Assembly: GCA_900756875.1 (NCBI GenBank)
Contig: CAAELW010000255.1
Span: forward strand, 1 to 5,942
Reading direction: 5' to 3'
Source: Pasteurellaceae bacterium
GTDB lineage: Bacteria; Pseudomonadota; Gammaproteobacteria; Enterobacterales; Pasteurellaceae
Length of the DNA: 5,942 bases
This document shows, piece after piece, positions 1-5,901 of the stretch. The stretch's first letter is position 1, and each line of letters opens with the position of its first letter. Both the position numbers and the translations under genes were made by a program. The notes beneath the pieces were generated by a model. It was not told the origin of the DNA and searched no databases. It saw only the letters and a list, made by a program, of their open reading frames with translations.

Positions 1-1127
1 CACAAGCGAAATATTTTATCGGTGAAGGGAAAGCACAAGAAATTGCGGATGCAGTGAAAGCCTTAGATGACGATGTGGTGTTGGTGAATCATCAATTAAC
101 ACCCGCTCAAACCCGTAATTTAGAAAGCATCTGCCAATGCCGCGTGGTGGATCGCACAGGGGTAATTTTAGATATCTTTGCTCAACGAGCCCGCTCACAC
201 GAAGGGAAATTACAAGTTGAATTAGCCCAACTCAAGCATTTATCGACTCGATTAGTCCGCCGAAAAACAGGCTTAGATCAGCAAAAAGGTGCAGTTGGAT
301 TACGTGGTCCAGGAGAAACGCAATTAGAAACGGATCGCCGTTTAATCAAGGTGCGTATTGCACAGTTACAAAATCGTTTGGCGAAAGTCGAAAAACAACG
401 TAATCAAAATCGCCAAACCCGACAAAAAGCAGATATTCCGACCATTTCCTTAGTGGGTTATACCAATGCGGGAAAATCGACGTTATTCAATTTCATCACA
501 CAAGCCAATGTCTATGCGGCAGATCAGCTTTTTGCCACCCTCGATCCCACATTAAGACGTTTACAAATTCAAGATGTTGGTACGGCGATTCTCGCCGATA
601 CCGTTGGTTTTGTTCGCCAACTCCCCCATGATTTAGTGTCCGCATTTAAATCTACCTTGCAAGAAACGGTAGAAGCCAGTTTGTTATTGCACGTCATTGA
701 TGCAGCAGACGCGCGAAAGATCGAAAATATTGAAGCCGTGAATTTAGTATTGGAAGAAATTAAAGCAGATAAAGTGCCTGCATTGTTGGTATATAACAAA
801 ATTGATTTATTGGAAAATGTGGCGCCCCATATTGAATATGATGACGAGAATAAGCCTGTTGCCGTTTATCTTTCTGCACATTCAGGTGAAGGATTAGATC
901 TGCTACTTGAAGCCATTAAAGTGCGGTTGAAAAATGAGATACTTTCTTTAACCCTCACTCTGCTACCTCAAGAGGGCAAAATTCGCCACGCGCTCTATCA
1001 ATTAGAGAGTATTCGTCACGAACAAATTTCGGATGAAGGCGAATTTATCCTCAATGTACAAATTGATAAAGTCGAATGGCTCAAACTTTGTAAACAATTC
1101 CCTAAACTGTCAGAAATTATTTACTAA
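1..1127 (+). CDS. hflX: HflX, ribosome-associated GTPase (5' end outside window)
   Basis: The protein is a TRAFAC-class GTPase that binds the 50S subunit; in E. coli HflX splits stalled or hibernating ribosomes under stress. The reading frame is open from base 3 and already reads HflX-like sequence there ([13 protein letters not shown]), so the gene starts upstream and the GTG at 54 is internal. 374 residues are visible; E. coli HflX has 426, so about 50-60 are missing. Seen in order: the N-terminal HflX domain and coiled-coil linker; the family motif [15 protein letters not shown] (297-341); G1 loop GYTNAGKST (456-482); G3 DTVG (597-608); G4 NKID (795-806); a G5-like LSAHSGEG; and a C-terminal domain ending at TAA 1125-1127. 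All GTPase motifs look intact. In E. coli hflX follows hfq and precedes hflKC; here tyrR lies downstream in convergent orientation instead. Confidence 0.96.
   Translation, partial: QAKYFIGEGKAQEIADAVKALDDDVVLVNHQLTPAQTRNLESICQCRVVDRTGVILDIFAQRARSHEGKLQVELAQLKHLSTRLVRRKTGLDQQKGAVGLRGPGETQLETDRRLIKVRIAQLQNRLAKVEKQRNQNRQTRQKADIPTISLVGYTNAGKSTLFNFITQANVYAADQLFATLDPTLRRLQIQDVGTAILADTVGFVRQLPHDLVSAFKSTLQETVEASLLLHVIDAADARKIENIEAVNLVLEEIKADKVPALLVYNKIDLLENVAPHIEYDDENKPVAVYLSAHSGEGLDLLLEAIKVRLKNEILSLTLTLLPQEGKIRHALYQLESIRHEQISDEGEFILNVQIDKVEWLKLCKQFPKLSEIIY
919..927 (+). repeat. DNA uptake signal sequence core
   Basis: Exact AAGTGCGGT inside hflX, read as part of IKVRL. This is the Haemophilus-type recognition core for DNA uptake in Pasteurellaceae. 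Confidence 0.9.
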
Positions 1128-2067
1128 TACCGTATTGTTTTAATTTATTGGCGATCGCCGTGTGCGATACGCCTAATCGTTGTGCCAATTTTCGAGTACT
1201 TGGATACTGAGCATAAAAAGCACGCAATACACTCGCCTCATATTGTCCCATGATCTCATCCAGGGTTTGCTCGCCAAAATCATCCGCAGAAATGACCGCA
1301 CGTTGTACGGGTTTTAAATTTAAACTTTCAATATCAAGCTGATTATTTTTCGCTAAGGAACAGGCACGATACAAGACATTGTAAAGCTCTCGCACATTGC
1401 CTTGCCAAGGCTGCCCTTTCAAATAATTCGAAAAATCAGCATCATATTTCGGCATGGGAATTTTAAGCTGCGTGCTAATTTCTTGTAAAAAACCATCCGT
1501 TAAAGGCTGAATATCGTCCACTCGCTCACGCAATGGCGGTACATTTAGTGCTAAGACATTTAAGCGATGGAATAAATCACTGCGCAATTTTCCTTGTTCT
1601 AACAGTTTTTCCATCGGTTCTTGTGAAGTACAAATCACCCGAACATTTGCATGATGTTCTTTTTCTTCACCCACTCGACGGAAAGAACCATCGGTTAAAA
1701 AACGCAATAATTTTGCCTGTAAACTTAATGAAAGCTCGGCAATGCCATCTAACAACACCGTGCCTTCGTTAGCATATTCAAAAAAACCGAGGGTTTCACT
1801 GTCACCCACTTTACGCCCAAACATTTCGCTTTCCGCATCTTCATCCGGCAGGCCTGCACAGTTTACTGCAATGAATTTTTTCTCACGACGCAAGCTCGCA
1901 AAATGGCAAGCTTTGGCTAATAAATCTTTACCCGTGCCAGTTTCACCCTGAATCAAAAGCGGCACATCAAACATCGCAAAACGTTGTGCATTTTCTACCG
2001 CACTTTTCATGGAAAGGCTTTGAGTGACAAAGCAAGAGAAAGGATCTTGTGGATTAAATGTCAGCAT
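1117..2067 (-). CDS. tyrR: TyrR, aromatic amino acid transcriptional regulator (short Haemophilus type)
   Basis: This DNA-binding protein controls aromatic amino acid biosynthesis and transport genes in response to tyrosine, phenylalanine or tryptophan and ATP. It has 316 residues against 513 in E. coli TyrR: the N-terminal ACT and PAS region is absent and the protein begins directly with the AAA+ domain, as known for H. influenzae TyrR. Seen: Walker A GETGTGKD (41-48), ESEMFG (79-84), Walker B VLLD (104-107), candidate arginine fingers R162/R168, sensor II region WQGNVREL (221-228), and a C-terminal Fis-type helix-turn-helix (about 290-316) nearly identical to E. coli TyrR ([17 protein letters not shown]). 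The sigma54 contact motif GAFTGA is absent, as expected for a sigma70 regulator. The residue after the Walker B Asp is Gly108 where Glu is usual. The ATG at 2067 is preceded by a weak AGAG ribosome site. The stop overlaps hflX. A TyrR box covers its own promoter, so autorepression is likely. Confidence 0.95.
   Translation of the reverse strand: MLTFNPQDPFSCFVTQSLSMKSAVENAQRFAMFDVPLLIQGETGTGKDLLAKACHFASLRREKKFIAVNCAGLPDEDAESEMFGRKVGDSETLGFFEYANEGTVLLDGIAELSLSLQAKLLRFLTDGSFRRVGEEKEHHANVRVICTSQEPMEKLLEQGKLRSDLFHRLNVLALNVPPLRERVDDIQPLTDGFLQEISTQLKIPMPKYDADFSNYLKGQPWQGNVRELYNVLYRACSLAKNNQLDIESLNLKPVQRAVISADDFGEQTLDEIMGQYEASVLRAFYAQYPSTRKLAQRLGVSHTAIANKLKQYGISK
1997..2005 (-). repeat. DNA uptake signal sequence core
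   Basis: Exact ACCGCACTT on the plus strand, hence AAGTGCGGT on the minus strand, within tyrR codons for KSAVE near the N-terminus. Confidence 0.9.
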
Positions 2068-2100
2068 AAAATAAGCTCTATTTTATTAAATGATGCCGAT

Positions 2101-2129
2101 ATGATAGGAAGTTTATTGATATGTGTAAA
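2101..2129 (-). promoter_or_regulatory. tyrR sigma70 promoter
   Basis: On the minus strand, TTTACA (2129-2124, 5/6 match to TTGACA) and TATCAT (2106-2101, 5/6 match to TATAAT) are separated by exactly 17 bases. Transcription would start near 2094, giving a leader of about 27 bases before the tyrR ATG at 2067. The -35 hexamer is the downstream arm of the TyrR box, so bound TyrR would block RNA polymerase. Confidence 0.75.
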
Positions 2130-2141
2130 GATTAATTTACA
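2124..2141. promoter_or_regulatory. TyrR box (tyrR operator)
   Basis: TGTAAA (2124-2129), six bases GATTAA, then TTTACA (2136-2141): a perfect match to the established TyrR box consensus TGTAAA-N6-TTTACA. It overlaps the -35 of the tyrR promoter and lies 57 bases upstream of the start codon. That position fits negative autoregulation. The site is symmetric, so it has no strand. Confidence 0.85.
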
Positions 2142-2145
2142 TATA

Positions 2146-2172
2146 AAAAGGGCAATCCTTGACTGCCCTTTT
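2146..2172 (-). terminator. Intrinsic terminator of the siderophore transport operon
   Basis: A perfect 9-bp stem, AAAAGGGCA (2146-2154) against TGCCCTTTT (2164-2172), encloses a 9-base loop. Read on the minus strand, the stem is followed by a T-rich tail (TTTTT then ATAT). It begins 15 bases after the stop codon of the binding-protein gene and so ends the four-gene operon before the tyrR promoter. The A/T-rich flanks might allow some activity in both directions. Confidence 0.85.
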
Positions 2173-2187
2173 AGATGATTTTTCGTA

Positions 2188-3096
2188 TTATTTTTTCACT
2201 GCACGATCAAGTTCTTGTGCAATGATTTCCATACTTTCTAAACCACCAAACGCAAGATACCAATTCGCCGCATCAAGATACACAATATGTCCATCTTTAT
2301 ACGCTTTGGTTTGTTTGATGATATCGTTATCCAATACTTTTTGTGCGTTGTTGGCTTTTTCTGTAATGGCTGCTGTACGATCCACTACGAGTAAAAAGTC
2401 TGGATTTTTTTCTAAGATATATTCAAAACCAACGCTTTGTCCATGCGTAGACGATTTGATGCTGTCATCAATCGGTTTAAAGCCAAATTTTTGATACACC
2501 ATGCCATAACGAGAACCATCACCAAAGGCACTGATTTTACTTTCATTAACCAATACCAACAAAGCTGTTTTGTCTTTCACATCTTTTGCGACTTGGTCAA
2601 CCTTGCTTTCCAATGCTGAAAGTTTTTCTTTCGCGACATTTTCTTTACCAAAGATCTGACCAAGTGCGGTCACATTTTGTTGAAAACTCGGGTAGTAATT
2701 ATTGTAGTCATTTTCAACATTAAATACTGGTGCGATTTCTTTAAATTTGTCGATCATTTTTTCTTGACGTTTAGACGCAATGATCAAATCCGGATTAAGT
2801 TCGTTAATTTGCTCCAATGATTGTTCTTTCAAATCGCCGACATTTTTATATTTTTTGTCTGCAAATTCTGAAAGATAGTTTGGAATTTTTCCGCTTTGTG
2901 GGAAACCCACAATTTTATCTTGCACACCTAATGCACGAAGTGTGTCTGCTGCACCAAAATCAAGCACAATGACACGCTGTGGATTTTGTGGCACAACCTG
3001 TTTTCCAGCGGCATTTTCAACTGTAATATCTGCAGCTTGTGCAATACTGGTAAATGCAAAGAGTGAAAGTGCTAAAGTTGATAATGTTTTTTTCAT
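2188..3096 (-). CDS. CeuE-like periplasmic iron-siderophore binding protein
   Basis: A 302-residue class III (FecB/FepB-type, PF01497-like) substrate-binding protein that would deliver a ferric siderophore from the periplasm to the two permeases. Residues 1-21 form a Sec signal peptide (KK, then a hydrophobic stretch, cleavage after AQA). There is no lipobox cysteine, so the mature protein should be soluble, unlike lipoprotein CeuE of Campylobacter. The two lobes and long central helix of the family are consistent with the length. In CeuE numbering from memory, the iron ligands are His227 and Tyr288 and the anion-binding arginines are 118, 205 and 249; here His218 (STHGQS), Tyr280 (NWYLAF), Arg110, Arg196 and Arg240 fall at matching spacing. 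This supports a tetradentate catecholate ligand, but the substrate is inferred. The start has a good site: AAGGA (3104-3108) seven bases before ATG. It is last in the operon. FatB, VctP and YclQ are the other close models. Confidence 0.9.
   Translation of the reverse strand: MKKTLSTLALSLFAFTSIAQAADITVENAAGKQVVPQNPQRVIVLDFGAADTLRALGVQDKIVGFPQSGKIPNYLSEFADKKYKNVGDLKEQSLEQINELNPDLIIASKRQEKMIDKFKEIAPVFNVENDYNNYYPSFQQNVTALGQIFGKENVAKEKLSALESKVDQVAKDVKDKTALLVLVNESKISAFGDGSRYGMVYQKFGFKPIDDSIKSSTHGQSVGFEYILEKNPDFLLVVDRTAAITEKANNAQKVLDNDIIKQTKAYKDGHIVYLDAANWYLAFGGLESMEIIAQELDRAVKK
2662..2670 (+). repeat. DNA uptake signal sequence core
   Basis: Exact AAGTGCGGT, within the binding-protein gene on its non-coding strand, covering codons for VTALG. 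Confidence 0.9.
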
Positions 3097-3103
3097 GAAG
3101 ATT

Positions 3104-3108
3104 TCCTT
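3104..3108 (-). promoter_or_regulatory. Ribosome binding site of the binding-protein gene
   Basis: Minus-strand AAGGA lies seven bases before the ATG at 3096, in the 14-base gap after the ATPase stop codon. It is the clearest Shine-Dalgarno sequence in the operon. This fits the common need for more binding protein than membrane components. Confidence 0.65.
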
Positions 3109-3110
3109 AT

Positions 3111-3872
3111 TTATCTAAAATAAACGGCAATTTTATGGTCATCGATATCCTGAATAGGTATCGCCATATCGTAAATATCTTGTAGCACGGGCGATTGCAT
3201 AATGTGGTTAACTTCACCTTGTTGGACTAATTTTCCATTTTTCATGGCGACAATGTAGTCTGAGTAACAAGAGGCGAAATTAATATCATGAATCACAATC
3301 ACCACGGTTTTGTTGAGTTCCGTCGCTAATTTACGCAAAACTTGCATGATCTGCACTGAATGTTTCATATCCAGATTATTTAATGGTTCATCCAACAAAA
3401 TATAATCGGTATCTTGTGCAAGCGTCATCGCAATATAAGCACGTTGGCGCTGACCACCACTTAAATTATCGATATACTGATGACGAATATCATCTAAATT
3501 CATATAGGCAATGGCATTATCAATAAAAGTGCGGTCAGTTTGGGTTAAATTTCCTTTGCAATAAGGGAAACGCCCAAAAGCGACTAAATCTTCAATAGTT
3601 AGACGCAAGTTAATGTTGTTAGTTTGCTTTAAAATCGCAAGTTGTTTCGCAATATCGCTACTTTTCTTACGATTGAGCAATTCACCATTGAGATAAATCT
3701 CGCCACTATCAGCATTCAACAAACGGCTCATAATAGACAGCACTGTACTCTTCCCCGCGCCATTCGGCCCGATAAAAGACGTAATTTTCCCCGTAGGAAT
3801 GGTAACGGACACATTATCCACCACCTTTTTACTTCCGTAACTTTTCGTAATATTGCGAATTTCTATTGCCAT
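3111..3872 (-). CDS. Iron-siderophore ABC transporter ATP-binding protein (CeuD/FepC type)
   Basis: This 253-residue cytoplasmic ATPase powers import by the two adjoining permeases. All nucleotide-binding elements are present: Walker A GPNGAGKST (35-43), Q-loop Gln83 (ILKQTN), signature LSGGQ (137-141), Walker B YILLDEP (157-163), D-loop NNLD (165-168) and switch His195 (VIHD). The length is typical of FepC/FecE/CeuD-like proteins. The start ATG lies inside the end of the upstream permease gene (10-bp overlap), with AAGAG about ten bases before it. The overlap suggests translational coupling and fixed stoichiometry. An exact uptake signal core at 3527-3535 is read as part of TDRTF (112-116). 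The substrate cannot be read from the ATPase and is taken from the binding protein and permeases. Confidence 0.94.
   Translation of the reverse strand: MAIEIRNITKSYGSKKVVDNVSVTIPTGKITSFIGPNGAGKSTVLSIMSRLLNADSGEIYLNGELLNRKKSSDIAKQLAILKQTNNINLRLTIEDLVAFGRFPYCKGNLTQTDRTFIDNAIAYMNLDDIRHQYIDNLSGGQRQRAYIAMTLAQDTDYILLDEPLNNLDMKHSVQIMQVLRKLATELNKTVVIVIHDINFASCYSDYIVAMKNGKLVQQGEVNHIMQSPVLQDIYDMAIPIQDIDDHKIAVYFR
3527..3535 (+). repeat. DNA uptake signal sequence core
   Basis: Exact AAGTGCGGT followed by CA, within the ATPase gene, covering codons for TDRTF between the Q-loop and the signature motif. Confidence 0.9.
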
Positions 3873-4822
3873 TTTTTGTTTGCTCTTAATAACAAATAAA
3901 TAAAGTACACGCCACCGACAAAATTAACGATGATGCTTAATGTCGTGCGGAACGTAAAAATATGAGTCACTAATAATTGCCCTAAAACCAAGGTTATGAT
4001 GGAAATTAACATCGCGGCAGGAATGAGTACCTTGTGACGATAATCACGAACAAATTCAAAGGTCACATTCATCACCAATAGCCCAAGGAAAGTAAGTGGG
4101 CCAACAAGTGCGGTCGACACAGACGTTAAAATTGCCACGAGAATTAATAGGATTTTTAAGGTCTTTTGATAATCGATACCTAAGTTAATGGCATTTTCTC
4201 GCCCTAATGCCAACACATCAAAGCAATGCCAATATCTCAGACTGAAAACAATCGTCGCGACTAAAATAGCTAATGCGACCCACAAGATTTGTGTATTGAT
4301 TCGGTTGAAACTTGCAAATCCAATATCTTGAGCGATCTGAAATTCATTTGGGTCAATCAACACTTCCATAAACGTCGTCAAGCTACCAAAGAAGGTGCCG
4401 AAAATAATCCCAACAAGCAATAAGAAGAAAATATTTTGGTTTTCTTTCTTAAACAGGAAGTGATAAAGCACTAATGAAAACGCCATCATTAATCCCGTAC
4501 ACAAGACAAACAATGCAATGGAATTCATGGAAAGCAATGTGCTCGAACCGAAAAGGAAAATAATCGTCGTTTGAATCAGTAAATACAGCGAGTCTAAACC
4601 CAAAATACTCGGGGTAAGAATTCGGTTATTCACGACGGTTTGGAAAATCATCGTAGCGAGTGCAATTGCCGCGCCTGTAATCACAATCGCAATTAAGGAT
4701 AAGGCACGATTTTCCAAGGCATATTGCCAACGGTTTGGTAAGTTGTAGCCTAAATAGAGCACAAGAGAAACAATGGCTAACAACGACAATACAATCAGTT
4801 GAGAAGAAGATTTCTTAGCCAT
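3863..4822 (-). CDS. Iron-siderophore ABC transporter permease, second subunit (CeuC/FatC type)
   Basis: A 319-residue inner-membrane protein of the FecCD/BtuC permease family, very hydrophobic with about nine or ten predicted spans. Recognisable segments are MIFQTVVNNRILTPSILGLD (about 58-77), typical of CeuC/FatC/YclO and different from the more usual MQALTRNPLASP version; the ATPase-contact region GRENAINLGIDY; and VGPLTFLGLLVMNV, the family's GPIxFxGLxxP-type loop with the proline replaced by methionine. It should form a heterodimer with the permease encoded immediately upstream. The ATG at 4822 overlaps the end of that gene by 8 bp and has no strong ribosome site of its own, so coupled translation is likely. 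The stop overlaps the ATPase start. An uptake signal core lies at 4106-4114. Confidence 0.92.
   Translation of the reverse strand: MAKKSSSQLIVLSLLAIVSLVLYLGYNLPNRWQYALENRALSLIAIVITGAAIALATMIFQTVVNNRILTPSILGLDSLYLLIQTTIIFLFGSSTLLSMNSIALFVLCTGLMMAFSLVLYHFLFKKENQNIFFLLLVGIIFGTFFGSLTTFMEVLIDPNEFQIAQDIGFASFNRINTQILWVALAILVATIVFSLRYWHCFDVLALGRENAINLGIDYQKTLKILLILVAILTSVSTALVGPLTFLGLLVMNVTFEFVRDYRHKVLIPAAMLISIITLVLGQLLVTHIFTFRTTLSIIVNFVGGVYFIYLLLRANKKWQ
4106..4114 (+). repeat. DNA uptake signal sequence core
   Basis: Exact AAGTGCGGT within the second permease gene, covering codons for STALVG just before the conserved GPLTFLGL loop. Confidence 0.9.
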
Positions 4823-5768
4823 TTCTATACCGCTTTAATAATAAAAATAAGAAGATACCACTACCAAATACGCCAACTACGGCATTAATGGAAATCTCAT
4901 AAGGATAAATCACACTTCGACCTAAAATATCGCAAAATAAAACAAATACAGCGCCTAGCAAGGCCGTATGAGATAATACTTTCTTCAAGTTATCCCCTAA
5001 ATAAAGCGTGACGATATTCGGAATAATTAACCCTAAGAAAGGGATCACGCCAACAGACACGATAATAATCGAAGACACCACTGCCACAATGAGCAGACCG
5101 AGATAAAGTACTTGGTTGTAATTTAGACCTAGATTAACTGCAAAATCTTTCCCCATCCCGACAATAGAAAAACGGTGCGCAAATAAATAAGCCACGATGA
5201 GTGTAGGAATACTGAAATACAACAATTCATAACGGCCTGACATCACAAGAGAAAAGTCCCCTTGTAGCCATCCAGATAAGTTTTGTAATAAATCTTCTTT
5301 GTAAGCAATAAAGGCGGTAATTGAACTGACGATATTACCGAACATAATCCCCACTAAAGGCACAAAAATCGTATCCTTGAATTTCAAACGGGACAGAATC
5401 GTCATAAATAACAATGTGCCAAGGAAAGACACGATGACCGCAATAGTGGTTTTTAACAACATTGAAGCTGTTGGGAAAAACAGCATCGCCATTAAAATGC
5501 CTAATCTTGCACTATCCATGGTGCCCGCAGTGGTTGGAGAAACAAATCGGTTTCGGCTGAGTTGTTGCATCACTAAACCACAAATACTTAAGGATGCGCC
5601 AGCAATCAAGATACTGATTAAACGAGGCACTCGACTGATGAAAAATATCTGCCATTGATTACCTTCAAAATTCAGTAACCCTTGCAAATTAACGGTACTT
5701 ACCCCGAGAAAAAGTGAAACAAAAGAAAGTACGATCAACAGAAAAATCAGATAACGTCTCTTAATCAT
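4815..5768 (-). CDS. Iron-siderophore ABC transporter permease, first subunit (CeuB/FatD type)
   Basis: A FecCD-family inner-membrane permease of 317 residues from the preferred start, forming the translocation channel with the second permease. Seen: an N-terminal span after MIKRRY; RVPRLISILIAGASLSICG and VMQQLSRNRFVSPTTAGTMD, the family's conserved second block; GKDFAVNLGLNY, the ATPase-contact region; and VGVIPFLGLIIPNIV, the conserved late loop. The frame also has an ATG at 5807 that would add 13 residues (MLFFLHFRIILIF). I prefer 5768 because the longer form would place the Fur-box-like palindrome inside the coding region, and because short basic N-termini are usual here. Neither start has a convincing Shine-Dalgarno sequence, so the choice is open. 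It is first in the operon and overlaps the next gene by 8 bp. Confidence 0.88.
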   Translation of the reverse strand: MIKRRYLIFLLIVLSFVSLFLGVSTVNLQGLLNFEGNQWQIFFISRVPRLISILIAGASLSICGLVMQQLSRNRFVSPTTAGTMDSARLGILMAMLFFPTASMLLKTTIAVIVSFLGTLLFMTILSRLKFKDTIFVPLVGIMFGNIVSSITAFIAYKEDLLQNLSGWLQGDFSLVMSGRYELLYFSIPTLIVAYLFAHRFSIVGMGKDFAVNLGLNYNQVLYLGLLIVAVVSSIIIVSVGVIPFLGLIIPNIVTLYLGDNLKKVLSHTALLGAVFVLFCDILGRSVIYPYEISINAVVGVFGSGIFLFLLLKRYRNG

Positions 5769-5787
5769 AAAAATGAGAATAATTCTA
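5769..5787. promoter_or_regulatory. Fur box, probable iron-dependent operator of the transport operon
   Basis: The palindrome TGAGAAT-A-ATTCTAA (5774-5788) fits the 7-1-7 Fur pattern TGATAAT-N-ATTATCA. The 19-base frame 5769-5787 matches 13 of 19 positions of GATAATGATAATCATTATC by eye. It directly precedes the preferred ATG of the first permease gene and would lie just downstream of the transcription start. Iron-bound Fur is known to repress siderophore uptake genes. The assignment rests on pattern and context only. Confidence 0.65.
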
Positions 5788-5796
5788 AAATGCAAA

Positions 5797-5852
5797 AAGA
5801 ATAGCATATTGAAGGAAAAGAGAAAAGATAAGTGCGGTCAGTTTTCAGTTAA
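5797..5852 (-). promoter_or_regulatory. Probable promoter region of the transport operon (elements weak)
   Basis: The promoter must lie between the terminator at 5873-5892 and the first permease gene. Candidates on the minus strand are TTAACT (5852-5847) with TATCTT (5830-5825) at 16-base spacing, and a TATGCT (5808-5803) -10 without a good -35. The second would start transcription just before the Fur box. No hexamer pair is strong, and I cannot choose between them. Confidence 0.3.
5830..5838 (+). repeat. DNA uptake signal sequence core
   Basis: Exact AAGTGCGGT followed by CA, in the intergenic region upstream of the transport operon. It overlaps the possible TTAACT/TATCTT promoter spacer. 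Confidence 0.9.
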
Positions 5853-5868
5853 TTTTTTAGGCCTATAA

Positions 5869-5896
5869 AAAATGCGGTCAAATTTGACCGCACTTT
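5869..5896 (-). terminator. Intrinsic terminator built from an inverted uptake-signal pair
   Basis: The core is a perfect 20-base palindrome, TGCGGTCAAA/TTTGACCGCA (5873-5892), extended by A/T pairs on both sides with one mismatch at 5872/5893. On the minus strand a run of six T follows directly. It combines an exact uptake signal core (5887-5895, minus orientation) with a one-mismatch copy (5870-5878, AAATGCGGT). Inverted uptake-signal pairs are a known form of Pasteurellaceae terminator. It would stop leftward transcription from the gene beyond the window edge before the transport operon. Confidence 0.75.
5887..5895 (-). repeat. DNA uptake signal sequence core (right arm of terminator)
   Basis: Exact ACCGCACTT on the plus strand. 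It pairs with the imperfect opposite copy at 5870-5878 to form the terminator stem described for 5869-5896. Confidence 0.9.
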
Positions 5897-5901
5897 ATTC
5901 G

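Noticed and set aside
54..56. GTG as the hflX start codon
   Set aside because: The frame is open upstream to the window edge and reads conserved HflX sequence there, so the gene is cut by the edge and this GTG is an internal valine.
1821..1860. Sigma54 activator loop (GAFTGA) in the TyrR AAA+ domain
   Set aside because: The region after ESEMFG reads [13 protein letters not shown] and has no GAFTGA, as expected for TyrR.
1984..2494. Small plus-strand open frames across the tyrR/binding-protein junction
   Set aside because: They run antisense to well-supported genes or through the terminator and operator, have no ribosome sites, and their products show no recognisable features.
3030..3096. 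Lipoprotein signal on the binding protein
   Set aside because: There is no cysteine near the end of the signal peptide; the AQA cleavage site indicates a soluble periplasmic protein.
5377..5658. 93-codon plus-strand open frame opposite the first permease
   Set aside because: It is antisense to conserved permease sequence; the open frame reflects the codon bias of the real gene.
5769..5807. ATG at 5807 as the first permease start
   Set aside because: It has a pyrimidine-rich upstream region without a ribosome site and would place the Fur-box-like palindrome in coding sequence. Kept as an alternative, not the main call.
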